Of a DNA stretch of 64,000 nt, positions 12,422 through 23,814 are shown one piece after another. This stretch comes from Penicillium oxalicum (taxonomy: Eukaryota > Ascomycota > Eurotiomycetes > Eurotiales > Aspergillaceae): contig NC_064650.1 in NCBI RefSeq assembly GCF_001723175.1, positions 3,472,001 to 3,536,000 on the forward strand, given 5' to 3'. The first letter of the stretch is position 1; each line of letters starts with the position of its first letter. The notes under the pieces were generated by a model that was given only the letters and a program-made list of their open reading frames with translations, was not told the origin of the DNA and did no database searches. Both the position numbers and the translations under genes were made by a program.

Positions 12422-13164
12422 TTTTATTCCCGGCTGCAGCCTCGCCGTTTGAGACTTTACCCTGTTTACGCAGTCGAATCTGGCGAAATCCGTCTGAGCC
12501 AATCACCCTTTGGAGCGAAGGCGGCCCGATGATCACGTGATAGAGCCGATGAGGTTAGCGGTGGAGCGTCCAGCTTTCCACCTCAACTCGACCTCGCCCT
12601 TCGCGACGTAAGATCCATTCGAACCTTTTGCCTTCATAGTCATCGATACCTTTTCGCGTGTTTCGCCTGCCTGCTCTCCGCGTTCCGACTGCGATACTTG
12701 CTGGAGCATACCCAAGGCATCTTGTGAGGATACGTGTTTGGAACTCGCTGTGGTACAAGTCGCGCTTTCCCTGGTTCCCACCTGGACTTTCTCCCTGCCC
12801 GTCGCATACAACACCGACACCCTCCTTGTTCTCACCTTTTTCGCTCTTCTGATCTCGAGCAACTCCCCGGGCACACCCCCTGTGAAGCCTGTTTTCTTTT
12901 CCCAACCGATTAGAGGGCCTCTACACCACTCTACTCTCTGCACTCTCTTCTCTCGACAGCACTACCACCGTCTCCTCCCACCTCTCCCGCCTCTTCACAG
13001 CACCAGATCCTCCCCCATCGATCGCCATACACCAGCACCTTTTTGGGAACCTCTGGTGTACATAGACGATCATAAGTGAAGAAAAGAAAAGCAGAAAGCA
13101 CATTTCGTTTTTGAACTCGGACCCCTTTCCACGTAAGTGAGGACAGGTCAGCACAGTGATTACG
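12422..13164. promoter_or_regulatory. Divergent promoter and long leader of the KH-domain gene
   Basis: TCACGTGA occurs at 12533-12540. From about 12740 to 13050 the plus strand is rich in pyrimidines (CTCTCTGCACTCTC, TCCTCCCACCTC), as in many fungal 5' leaders. I see no coding segment; ORFs here lack codon structure. Confidence 0.45.
12533..12540. promoter_or_regulatory. TCACGTGA palindrome
   Basis: 112 bp upstream of the coiled-coil gene start at 12421 (minus). Confidence 0.6.
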
Positions 13165-14712
13165 ATGTCCGCATCTCCGCCCAACCTGCAATCGACCAAG
13201 CGCCCGCTTGAGGATCCCTCATCTCCCTCGGGTCCAAATGACCAACCCGAAGCCAAGCGTCCAGCGCTCGACAAGGTAGCACGCAACGACGCTGACGCCG
13301 AGGCCGAGGTTCAGGCTGAGGTATCTACCGAGAAGCCCTCCACTTCTGAGGAGTCCAAGGACACTCAGGGTGATACTGTTGTTCCGGATGCACCCAACGG
13401 CAAGGCCCAAGCAGACACCCAACCTATTCAGTCTACTGCTTCCCAGGGTGAGCGAACCGGTTCTCAGCCCGACAACCAGCCCTCCCAGGATGAGTCAAGC
13501 TGGATCCACATTCGTGCCGTGATTTCCAGTCCCGAGGCTGCCACTGTTATTGGCAAGGGAGGTGAGAATGTGTCCCAGATTCGTCGTATGTCTGGCGCCA
13601 AGTGCACCGTCAGCGATTACTCCCGGGGTGCTGTCGAACGGATCTTGACCGTGAGCGGTGCCCAGGACGCCGTCGCCAAGGTAGGTCATTTCTCTGAGAA
13701 CAAGACGAGATCTCATCGGTTCAGAATCGCTGACTGCTTCAGGCCTTTGGTCTTATCATCCGCACATTGAACAATGAGCCCATCGACGCTCCTTCCACTG
13801 CCCAATCCAAGACTTACCCTCTGCGTTTGCTAATCCCCCACATTCTTATTGGATCCATCATCGGCAAGGGCGGGAGCCGTATTCGCGAGATTCAGGAGGC
13901 ATCTGGTGCACGACTCAATGCCTCCGATGCGTGTCTACCTCTCTCGACTGAGCGCTCTTTGGTCATTCTCGGTGTCGCCGATGCTGTCCACATTGCCACC
14001 TACTACGTGGCCGTGACTCTGGGCGAGCAGTTGACCGAGCGATTTGGCGGTCCCGCCGCATCAGCCTATGCCACGCGCAGTGGTGGACCCGCCGGTGCTG
14101 TGCCTGGTGGCATGCAGGTGGTTCCGTACGTCCCTCAGCCCGCCGGGGGTCAGTATGGACACCCTGACACGTTCAAGCGCAACCATCCCCATCCTAACCG
14201 CGGCCAGCCTGGTGCATATGGTGTGCCCTACCTGCAAGGTCAGGCTCCCGCCCCCGTGGCTCAACCTGCGATGCCCTACGGCGCTGCTGCTCACACCCCC
14301 TACGCCGGTGCTGCCCCCCACCAGCCAGCCCCCTACGTGGGTGGTCCTCAGCCTCCTGCCGGCCGTGGAGGTGCCCCGACTGCTCCTGCCCCCGTTGGTG
14401 GTGCCATGCCCGGTCAGCCATTGACTCAACAGATCTATATTCCCAATGACATGGTTGGTGCTATCATTGGTAAGGGCGGTGCCAAAATCAACGAGATTCG
14501 CCACCTGAGTGGTAGCGTGATCAAGATCAACGAGCCTCAGGAGAACAGCAATGAGCGCCTGGTTACCATCACTGGTACCCAGGAATGCAACCAGATGGCG
14601 TTGTACATGCTCTACTCACGACTTGGTCAGTCTCACCCACGTTTCACCCATCCTCCAACTCACAACCGCTAACTGATTCCTTCTTACAGAGAGCGAGAAG
14701 CATCGTGTCTGA
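13165..14712 (+). CDS. Triple KH-domain RNA-binding protein (PCBP/Rnc1/Pbp2 type)
   Basis: Three exons, 13165-13680, 13743-14625 and 14690-14712, give 473 aa; the last exon encodes only ESEKHRV. Three KH domains are visible from their loops: TVIGKGGENVSQIRRMSG (about 130), SIIGKGGSRIREIQEASG (about 203) and AIIGKGGAKINEIRHLSG (about 403). The N-terminus is disordered and acidic. KH2 and KH3 are separated by a Pro/Gly/Ala/Tyr-rich low-complexity linker of about 130 residues. This arrangement is that of poly(C)-binding proteins such as S. pombe Rnc1 and yeast Pbp2/Hek2, which bind mRNA to control stability, localisation or translation. Targets cannot be inferred. The ATG at 13165 is the first in frame. 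Confidence 0.9.
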
Positions 14713-15065
14713 GGCTGGACGCAAAAATCCTTAAAGAACCAATTGGCATATCATACCAAAAGTCGTCGGTGGTTCATGACAAATTTGTTTTTTTCTTGTT
14801 ATCGAGTCACATGGGTATTTTCCATTCTTTTTTTTTTCCTTTTTTTCCTTTTCCTTTGCTGGATCTCTTGTTGTAGTTTATTTGAGGCGTCTTCCCTTAC
14901 CTCTTGTCTTTGAATGAATGGGGTTCCTCACTTCCTTATCCACGTCACCGATTTGCCCTAGCAGTAACATGAAATTGATGTTTCGAGCCTATTCCTCCAC
15001 CTTCTGCCTGAGCCGTGACATTTGTCTGAGATACACCACCCCATTTGCTTCGGTGCCCTCTGATG
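14713..15065. other. 3' flank with T/C-rich tract
   Basis: Probable 3' UTR of the KH gene meeting the 3' end of the next gene. A T/C-only tract lies at about 14823-14860. No gene is seen. Confidence 0.5.
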
Positions 15066-15838
15066 CTAGACTCTGTGGAATCTGACGTGTTTCATTTCCA
15101 ACCCAGGTATTGGGGGAAGCAGTTTCTCTCTGATCGGGGTGATACCATTGACAAACACTTTCGTTTCTCTGGCCCTTCGATGAACGTCCACGCTTTCCCA
15201 GCCAACGACAAGCAAATGTACAATTGCGCGCCCTCCGGGACTATTCTCACATCGCACCGTACTCGGCCGGTCTATTTGGCCCATTGACCAGGACACCGGG
15301 CCCTCGGCTTGTGGTAGCCGGACGGTGAGTATCGAGCGCAGACGGATCAAATCAGCATGTAGACGCCGGGCTTCGTATTCGGACATCTCGCCCGGAAATG
15401 GCAAGAAACAGAGCTCCGTCACCGGGTTCTTTGTCAGCGTGTCGGTGCTACTGATAGGTGGACTAAGAGTGGCATAGATGGACGTCAGAGGTTCATCTTC
15501 TTTGGCGAGAAATGGCTTCAGAAGCTTCCCATTGATCGAGCAGCGGGCATCGGTCCAGTCTGACAACAAGCGCCTTTTTGTCAGTGGGCTTTGCTTCACT
15601 TGAGCATCTCGTCTGCTTGGCTCCGTGACCGTTGCAGGACTCACGACGTACCAATAACCCATACAATATTGCTCGGATCCTCCACCGTGCGACCCCAGAC
15701 GGAGCTGCGATGGCCGCTTTGGTTTTTGGTGGCCCGAAACACCTTCAGTAATGCCTCGCCACGGTCACTAGCCGGCTTTTCCGGCTCGACGTCGCTTTTG
15801 ACGTAGAAAGAGACGAACTGTGTGCTCACCTGCGCCAT
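15066..15838 (-). CDS. Hypothetical protein, 226 aa
   Basis: Two exons, 15652-15838 and 15066-15559, separated by a 92-bp intron with a GTACGT donor and TTGTCAG acceptor; phases close to 226 aa. I do not recognise it. The first exon has a compact pattern starting MAQVSTQFVSFYVKSD and including WVID. The second has ELCFLPFPGEMSEYEARRLH and RAIVHLLVVGWESVDVHRRA. The alternation of strands and amphipathic helices with a conserved-looking VGWES could suit a dimeric alpha/beta-barrel protein, but that is only an impression. No signal peptide or membrane segment is evident. The clean splice phases and codon structure support a real gene. Confidence 0.65.
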
Positions 15839-17266
15839 GGTGGTTTGAATAGAGGCTGTTTCGGGTTGACGCATATGTTGATTTAAGTCGCCTGGAAGCA
15901 GGTCTGTCCTGCGAAGTCTTTGTTCAGTAGACGGTTGGAATGACCGAATGCACCACCATCAGCCTATTCCCGTCATGCGGTGGTGCCGAGAGACAGTGAG
16001 CCTCGAATCCAGTGAACCAGACAAATCCAATCTTCTTACCTTCCAATGATGTCAGTGACTACTAGATCTTCAATCACTGGACTCACGTTCAGGCGCGCCT
16101 TGAATTCTACGATCATGGACCAAGAATGACAGGCTACCTACAAGGTACCTACCTAGACAGTAGGTACCTAGAGGGTGGAGGCAGGCGACAGGGTCAGGTA
16201 CGGGCACATGTGCGATGGACTGGTAGGATGTTCTCTACGTTGAGAAATCATGTACCTTAGGACACGGCATGTGTACCTCCTCAACTTCTCCACCGATACT
16301 CAGGTCCCATATGGATCTTCCAAGCTGATCTTACACCTCAATCAAATAGGTTTGCGTACCCATCCAAGATATATTTTCTGTAAATCACTGGTGTGGGTAC
16401 TGCCCGATCACATGAGACGCTCCTATCCAGATCCAACTACAACTCGAATAGAATCGACCCGGCTGACCCTATTTGTGAGGCGAGAACCTACCCTTGTCCT
16501 GTCAATACCTATACCTATGCATCTAACCCATTCCTGACCCGAGTTCGAGTCGTTGCAAAATACCTAGTGGGCGATTTATGAAAAGCTAGCTGGAGGTAGG
16601 GGGGTCCCGTCCCGTTTGCATGTATATTTTCGGAAACCCCGGCACTAGGTACTTGGTAGGTATTTGTCACACATTCATGAACGCGGAAAAGACACATCAT
16701 GGATGGACCAGCCTTGGTGTTAGGTAGGTTGGACGCGAAGGAAGCTACCAGTGGGACTTAGGTTGATGCAGGTAGAGGTGGTTGACGCACCGATGGGGAA
16801 AAAAAGTCCCCACGTTTGGGCGCGGAATAGATTCAACTGCGATTGCTCAGGACTGGAATTCCTGAACTTGCTGATGTGGAATCCAACTGTGCCTTACCGA
16901 CAAGACACTTGAAGTATCCGAGAGCGAATCTGTTGCCTGTCTGCTGGGACTGCTTCAATTTACGTAGAGACGGGACAGCCTCGAATCCTCGTGTCATAAA
17001 GACAGAGACCAGTGAACCTCGAGAAAGCTATTAAAAGTCGTCATTTCTGGAACTTCTGACCGAAACGCGCCCAGTTCCAACCAGATTTGATCTCTCGCTA
17101 TGAAAATCCAAATTTGTTTTGTCCGTCCAAGGACGAGTTCTCGAAATCGATCAGGAATTTGACCCCAACCCAAATTAAATCATGAGCAAAAATGTCAGCA
17201 TAGTACATCCCCAAAGCTATTTGGCTATCCTCCAGCATAGCCCCAAGGAAATCCCCAAGCAAAACG
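15839..17266. other. 1.4-kb spacer rich in TAGGTA/TACCTA words
   Basis: No gene is supported. Between about 16135 and 16760 the words TAGGTA, ACCTA and TACCTAGG recur many times, for example in GTAGGTACCTAG near 16160 and ACTAGGTACTTGGTAGGTA near 16643. It lies between the 5' end of the 226-aa gene and the 3' end of nup159. Confidence 0.6.
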
Positions 17267-20200
17267 CTAAAGATCATCAACATCCCGCACCCGTTTCTCC
17301 TTCTTCTCCATCGCTTCCTTCAAGCTGCCAATCAGATGCTTTCGTCGCTGGATCTTGGCCTTCCACTGGGAGGACTCTTCCCGCACGGCCAGAGGACCAG
17401 CGGTGTCGACACTGCGAAGGCGACTGTGCTTTGCAGAGCCATTGAGACTGGCTCGGAAATTGATGCCGCGAGCCGCAGACTCGGGGGTGTGATAGGCACT
17501 ACGATCCACGGAGCCGCGCGAGCCGGGTGTTGTAGGGAACCGCCCGACAGCCTTGCGAGGCGTGGTGTACGGGGAGCCCTCGCGACTGGCGGGAACAGAG
17601 GCGGAAGTGTCGATACCAAGCTTCTTCAGTTGAGCCTCCAGAACATCGATGTCGCTGCTCTTGCTCTCTGCCATGCTCATCATGGTCGCGATAGTGGAGG
17701 AGACAGCCTCAACGGTGGGTCGCTTGCGAGAGACGGCGCCAGCCCCATCGGCTCTTGGAATATCGGCAATCTTGGCTCGCAACATCGAAACGCCCTGCTC
17801 AAGCTCGGCCAATTTACCTTGAAGATTTGTAAAGGTCGTGCGAAGATCCTGCTGCAGCGTGGCTTGTTCGGCAGAAAGTGGCGCCGAGAGAATTGCACCT
17901 GTATCAGTCAAGGCGTCAAGAGTATTCCGTATGCTGGCGAATTGAGTGCGCAATGATACGATATCTTTAGTCAAAAGGTCTCGACAATCGTTGAGTTTTT
18001 CCTCAACGTCTTGAAGACGCTGCTTGTCAAGCGTATGGCCCATGGCTGTAATGACCCGGTCGAAGATATTGATATCCCGGAGGAAGATATCCTCATCCAA
18101 TATGTGGGCGGGATCGTCGCTTGTGAGAATGTTCACCCACTCATCCGCGTCAGAACCGTGCTCCGGTTGGTGGAAGAGGAGGAACGATTCCAGGGACCGA
18201 GCATTGATACCCAAAGTATCCACCATAGAATTAATATCACGATAGAGTCGCTCGATCATACCCGGAACGCCAGGCTTGGCCGTATCACCAGTGTAGTTTT
18301 GGTGGGGTAGGAACGGATCCAGAGTCGCGACAGGCTCGACAGGGCGAGCAAGGTCTGCCCGGAGTCTCTCATCTTCATCGTCATCGGAGAGAGCAAGGAC
18401 CTCCTCCTCGGCTCGTTGCATGGCAGCCGCTTCGGCGCGGGCTCGCTCCTGTTGAGCAGCATCGCTGGACTTTCGCAGAAGCCCCTCACGTTGAACGTAT
18501 TGTGTCAATGAAGCCTTTCTGGATGCCAGAGCACTGCCTGCCTTGCGAGCCTCCGGTTTTTTGGAGAAAAGATTTCCCCTTTGCGAATTGACACGGTTGG
18601 GACTCGGCGAACGGTACGGCTCACGGCCAGAGCGGATTGCTGGTCCTGGCGGGGGAAGAATTGGACCTTTGGAAATTTCACCGAAGAGTGTCCGCGGCGC
18701 CTGACTCGTTTGCTCTTTGTGCGAGGCCTTTGAGAATCCACTGAACAGTCCCCCGGTTGAGCTCTTGTCGGACAGGCCGCCGAATGATTCACCCGCAGAC
18801 AGCTTGGGGCTTGGCAGGCTGGCCTCATCACGGGTTATGTCGTCTCCGATGTCACTGAAGTCGGACTCGTCGGCATCCTGAGACTCGGCTTCTGACTCTT
18901 CTGGAACAGGTACGATCTCTTCTGAAAGGGGAGATTCTGGCTTGAAGATCGCCGGGTCAGGAGGCAGTGGAGCTTCTTCGGGAACATCCTCGGGGATACC
19001 GGGTGGCGGACTCTCGCTTTTGATGGGTTTGCTTGTGAAATCTGGCGGAAGAGGAGCATCTTCCACAGCCTCGAAAGTCTTTTCTGACGAGACAAAGTCG
19101 GGTGGGAGAGGAGCGTCTTCGTGTACAGGGGATTTCCTGTCCGAAACAAAGTCGGGTGGAAGAGGAGCATCTTCAGCAGAGCTCTTGGATACGTTTGACG
19201 AGGCCGAGGTATCCCCAGGGGCATAGCTAGCCTTGGTAGTAGGATCCGGCGGTAGTGGAGCTTCGAATGCAGAAGAAGGGACAGATGGCTCCCCTTTAGG
19301 GGTCGCTGTCACGTCCGATTGGGCCGACAGCGGACTGGTAATTTGTGCCTGTGGCTGCGTTGGTGAACGCGGTGGTGCGGCAGAAGGAGCTCCAAACATT
19401 GAGAATCCGCTGCCCGTCTGATTTGTTTGGAGGGACTTGGTGGGCTTGGGCTGCATTGCAGTAGCCCCAGACGGCGATGTTGTTGAATCTGTAGCCTTGT
19501 TTGACTGACCAAACATCGAGAAAGCATTGCTCTTTGCTGTCTCTGGTACAGTCTTGTCCTCCGAGTCATCCATGGATTCCGCCGGAGTTGATGGCTTGTT
19601 TGACAATGAGATGGACTCCCCGAATCCACCAAAAGACATGGCATCTGATGAACTCTTTTCTGGCTTTGGCAAATCATTTGCAGCCGTGCCGTCGGCCTTG
19701 AAGGAGGATCCTAACACAAACCCGCTGCTTGACCCGAATCCTGACCCGGAGCCAAAAGGATTCTTCACTTCTGTGGGTTGCGCAGGGGGGAAAGCAGTCT
19801 CACTTGGTGTTTTCGACGCAAAAGGTGAAAGAGAAGATGCCTTGCTGAATGCAGTCTCACCCAAAGACGAACCAGCGAAGGGCGAAGAAGATGATGCCTT
19901 GGCAAATGAACTTTCACCCGAAGCCTTTGCGAAAGGAGATGCCCCAGGCTTTGCAGCAGCAAATCCGGCGAATCCACCACCTCCAGCTCCACTGGAGAAT
20001 GAGCTGAATCCGCCACCGCTTGTCCCAGACGCAGAACCGAGCAAGCTCTTGGCCGGTGTACTAGGCTGCCCAAACGGTGAGCTCGTACTTGGGGCCCCGA
20101 AACCCGACTTGCCGAACTGCACCCCTTGTCCCGGAGAGCTGGTCTGACCAAATGCAGTGCCAGCAGAAGGACCAAGAGAAGGTTTACCGAAACCAGGACT

Positions 20201-21923
20201 GCCCGTACCACCAAGATTGGAAGTACTCCCAAATGACAGAGCAGCTGGTTTACCGAACGGCGAAGCTCCCATCGTCGAGGTACTTCCAAAGGCAACGCTC
20301 TCTGCTGGTTTGGCGAAGGAAGATCCGCCGAACGGCGAAGGGCTTCCAAACCCAGGCTGACCAAACCCGGTTTGTGGTTGTTGTTGGGTTGATGTTGTCG
20401 CTGCCGACACTGCAGGCGAAGGCGTCATCTGAGCCGAGGTTTGCGAACCCACTGAAACAAGGCCCGAGTAGGCAACATTTTGACGAATCGAATCGGTGTA
20501 AATGAACCACCAGGCAGACAAGTTACCCTCGTTGTTGAGAGCGAGCAGCGCTGGTAAAGGAGTTGCGCTCTCGGTGATGTCCTCTCCGGGCAGAGGTGAA
20601 GGCACCTTCTCGCTGCTAGAAAGATCAGACACAAGTCCAATCACTGAGGTGTCATCGCCGGACTCCGTAAGCGGGATTGAAGCTCTCTTGATATCATCGT
20701 TGACGTTTGCTACTGCAAATTGCCCAGCAGGGTTATCTGCTAGCTCTTTCTCAGACCGAACAACCAGTCCAACGTCCGCAGATGCAGTTGACGCGACAAT
20801 CAGTACATCTTTGAGATGTGGCTTGTAATCTCGTAAGCGTGTGATGAATTGGAAAGCAGGGGCGCGTTTCAACATAAACCCAATTGTCGGACAAATCTCG
20901 GGCAATTTTTGAATCAAAAACGGAGCTTGCTTTTGTCTCGTGATAATGTAATAAGATGACGCAGGAATGCCCATGTCGTCCTCGGGAACATTTGGGGTGT
21001 AGACGCTGAAGAAGATGTCGTTTTCAAGCCAACTGATAGAAGACACTTTCAATAAGTTAGCCTTTACTTGCGAATTCAAAATTGATCACGGAATGAGCCT
21101 ACCGTGACATTCTCCCTCCAAATCAGATGGTCGAGGCAGTTGCGCCTTCTGCGTCCCGTCTGGAGTGAGCTGATCCGCGCTTCCATTGGCCATGCCCGCC
21201 ACCAACTGCTTTCCCTTGTTGCTCCAAGCAACGCAGCTGACTCCGGTCCGAAGAACTGAACCGCTAGCACCGGAGACCAAATTCCCAGCTTTGAGGTCTG
21301 CAATCAAAAGCTCCCCATTGACTGTGACCAGCGCAACCAAGGTCGAAGAAGGATCGGGGTTTGGTGCAAGAGATCGAATTGTTGCGCCGTTGGTTGAGAC
21401 CGACAAGGCTGGCTGCGCGTTGCCTTGAAGAAGAGTGTCCGTCTGGAAGATTGTGATCTGAGATCCATTCTCCGTCGCGAGGATCAGAGCGTCATCGCTT
21501 GCCGTAAAAGCAACGTGAGTGGGACGTGCAGGCAGCGGAATCGTAGATTGTGGCTGGAAGGGCTTTGTTTTGGTGTCTTCTCCCCCAGATGCACTTTCGA
21601 TGGCTTTCCGAACGGATTCGGTCGTCGCGACCACGAGGCAATCGGGGCTGCACCAACAACTATGCCCTTGCTTTGCGCGACAGCGAGAAGGGACGTATTC
21701 GGGGCGGGTAAGGCGTCTTGTGGCCATGGTGAAGGGAGGAAACGTATGTTGGCATCGCCGGAAACACCTTTGAAACCAAAGTCCTGAGCTGACTGTTAGT
21801 GAAACCAGATGGAGCACAAAACATTAGCTTAAGCAGCGAGACGTACGTCTGTGAAGATCTCTGAGAGCTCGGTGGGCGCGCTCCCCCAGCCGGGCCGGCG
21901 GAGGATCCAAAGCTGAACGCCAT
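17267..21923 (-). CDS. nup159: Nucleoporin Nup159 (Nup214 type), with two apparent 1-nt frameshifts
   Basis: FG nucleoporin of the cytoplasmic face of the nuclear pore, which docks the Dbp5 helicase for mRNA export. Exons are 21847-21923, 21103-21783 and 17267-21045 (introns 63 and 57 bp). An N-terminal beta-propeller (CLVVATTESVRKAI, CVAWSNKGKQLVAG, ISWLENDIFFSVYTPN) is followed by FG repeats (GFGQPGFGSPSPFGG, many xFG/FGxP). Five APLPPD motifs and a C-terminal helical Nup82-type anchoring region complete it. The frame fails twice: between MAFSFG... and PTELSEIFTD at the 5-C run 21883-21887, and between GIVVGAAP and DCLVVATT at the 4-G run 21644-21647. One extra base at each run restores all exon phases, giving about 1512 aa. 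Sequencing or assembly error is the simplest reading for a likely essential gene. Confidence 0.88.
18955..19265 (-). repeat. Five APLPPD motifs inside nup159
   Basis: Degenerate repeats centred on APLPPD, in the forms EAPLPPDP, EDAPLPPDF (three copies) and EEAPLPPDP, spaced about 19-26 residues apart. They lie between the FG region and the coiled-coil C-terminus. Negative charge before and a hydrophobic residue after the motif are kept, which suggests short linear binding sites. Confidence 0.75.
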
Positions 21924-22478
21924 TCGGAGACGGCTGAAATCAGCGGAGGCTGAACGATACTGTCCGCTTAAAGATGGACGGGGCTTGTAAGCATTGAGGG
22001 ACGGCGAGGCGGGTGAAGTTGGAGTAGGTGAAGTGGAAGAGAAAGAGTGACGTTGGAGTTGTTGAGGACTCCGGTTAAATAGGCTCAGGGTGCGCGTAAG
22101 AATTTTGAGACTGCCCCTCTCTGGCTAGAGGAGGTGCAATTCACGCGCAAGCAAACAATCCGTCAAGGAGTCCGTGCAGTTTGTGGAGAGGGAGAGCTAT
22201 GAGGTCTTCTTGGGTCTAAATGGAATCTGGCAGAGGCAAAAAACATCCAGCTAACGCGTTGTGTGCCTGAAGGACCAGGCACGCAATCAGTAGGCTACCG
22301 GAGCTTCGTCACCTCCAAAGAGCTCGGCCGAACGTCCTCATCTCTACCATCATCTCACACCTCATCGTCCCGCCACTTTCTCTAGAACCCTAGTGCGCCT
22401 TCTAGCTTATCTTTGGCATTCAGCTGTCTATCCCAACCGAAACTCATTCTCCGATTGAGCAACATTTGCGGCGCCACG
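21924..22478. promoter_or_regulatory. Divergent promoter of nup159 and pup1
   Basis: 555 bp between the two start codons. One ACGCGT box is at 22254-22259. I looked for the yeast proteasome element GGTGGCAAA and did not see it. Confidence 0.45.
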
Positions 22479-23463
22479 ATGACGGGCTTTGATTTCTCGA
22501 ACTACAACCGCAACGCGGCTCTGCACGCCAGGGGCGTCCCTCTTCCCAAAGCCACTAGCACTGGTACAACGATTGTCGGATGCATTTATGATAAGGGCGT
22601 GGTGGTATGAATCTGAGACACCCGAAGAATCAAAGACGACGCGACGGGGGAAGGCTGACCTATCGGCGAACGAAGATTGCAGCAGATACCAGAGCTACCA
22701 GCGGCCCTATAGTAGCAGACAAGGTACGATCGATCCTGTTTGTTTTGATCAGATGGTAAACTTTTTCTTCAAATCCTAGCAACTGACATTTACCCGAAAA
22801 CAGAACTGTGAGAAGCTTCATTACATTGCGCCCAAGATCTGGTGTGCCGGCGCCGGTACTGCCGCGGATACCGAGTTCACCACTGCCCTCATCAGCTCCA
22901 ATGTCGAATTGCACTCTCTATCAACAGGCCGCGACCCCCGAGTCATCACATGCATGACCATGCTCAAGCAGCACCTTTTCCGATACCAGGGACACATTGG
23001 AGCCTACCTTGTGGTTGCAGGCGTGGATCCGACCGGCGTCGGCCTGTACACAGTGCACGCGCACGGCTCGACAGACAAGTTGCCATACGTGACCATGGGA
23101 TCTGGATCTCTCGCCGCCATGTCTGTATTTGAATCCATGTGGCAGCCTGATCTTGACAAGGAGGGTGCAGTTGCTCTCTGCGCCGAGGCCATCAAGGCTG
23201 GTATCTTCAACGATCTCGGTTCCGGTAGCAACGTGGACGTCTGTGTGATCGAGAAGGACAAGCCTACACAGCTACTCCGCAACTACATGAAACCCAATGA
23301 ACGTGGACTGAAGGAGCGCAACTACCGCTTCCCCAAGGGTACGACTGCCTGGCTGAACCAAAAGGTTATTAGCAAGGAAGACTTGAAGAGATATGTTACG
23401 ATCGAGACACTGTCTGGGGATGACAACCTTGCTGCTGGAGAGAAAATGGAAGTGGATGCTTGA
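22479..23463 (+). CDS. pup1: 20S proteasome subunit beta-2 (Pup1)
   Basis: Three exons, 22479-22604, 22676-22723 and 22804-23463 (introns 71 and 80 bp), encode 277 aa. This is the trypsin-like catalytic beta-2 subunit of the 20S proteasome. A propeptide of 29 residues ends in a glycine before TTIVG, so the catalytic N-terminal threonine after autocleavage is Thr30. The motifs [36 protein letters not shown] (Lys33 equivalent) and [15 protein letters not shown] are diagnostic. Exon 2 is only 48 bp and carries the [16 protein letters not shown] segment. The C-terminal arm that wraps beta-3 is present. Confidence is very high. Confidence 0.96.
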
Positions 23464-23814
23464 AAGGATGTACGATTACGAGCAGGTACAATTTCCAAGC
23501 TTGTGGCTTCCTAAAGCAATGATACATCAATCGTCGCTGCCTAGACATTACAACATTCGATTCACCATTGAAGCGCAGGATACGTTTATGTCTACGGGCA
23601 TGTGTAATTTGTGCAGCCAAATAATATGGCTACCTAAGTTCCGGACAGCGAGTATGTAATCCATAAATCTAGGCGGTGTGAGTCTCTTGTTGCGGTGGTC
23701 TCTATAAAATGTATGGGTATCTTTAAATGGTAGGCGGCATTGGTCGAATGGGAAAAACCCTCAGAATGATGTGGACAATCTCGCAGGATGTAGTATGCCT
23801 TCGTCGATCTCACT
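23464..23814. other. Convergent 3' spacer
   Basis: 351 bp between the stops of pup1 (plus) and the 762-aa gene (minus). Nothing recognisable. Confidence 0.4.

Noticed and set aside
19527..20147. 206-codon plus-strand frame rich in Pro/Glu/Ala
   Set aside because: Mirror of the nup159 FG-repeat region.
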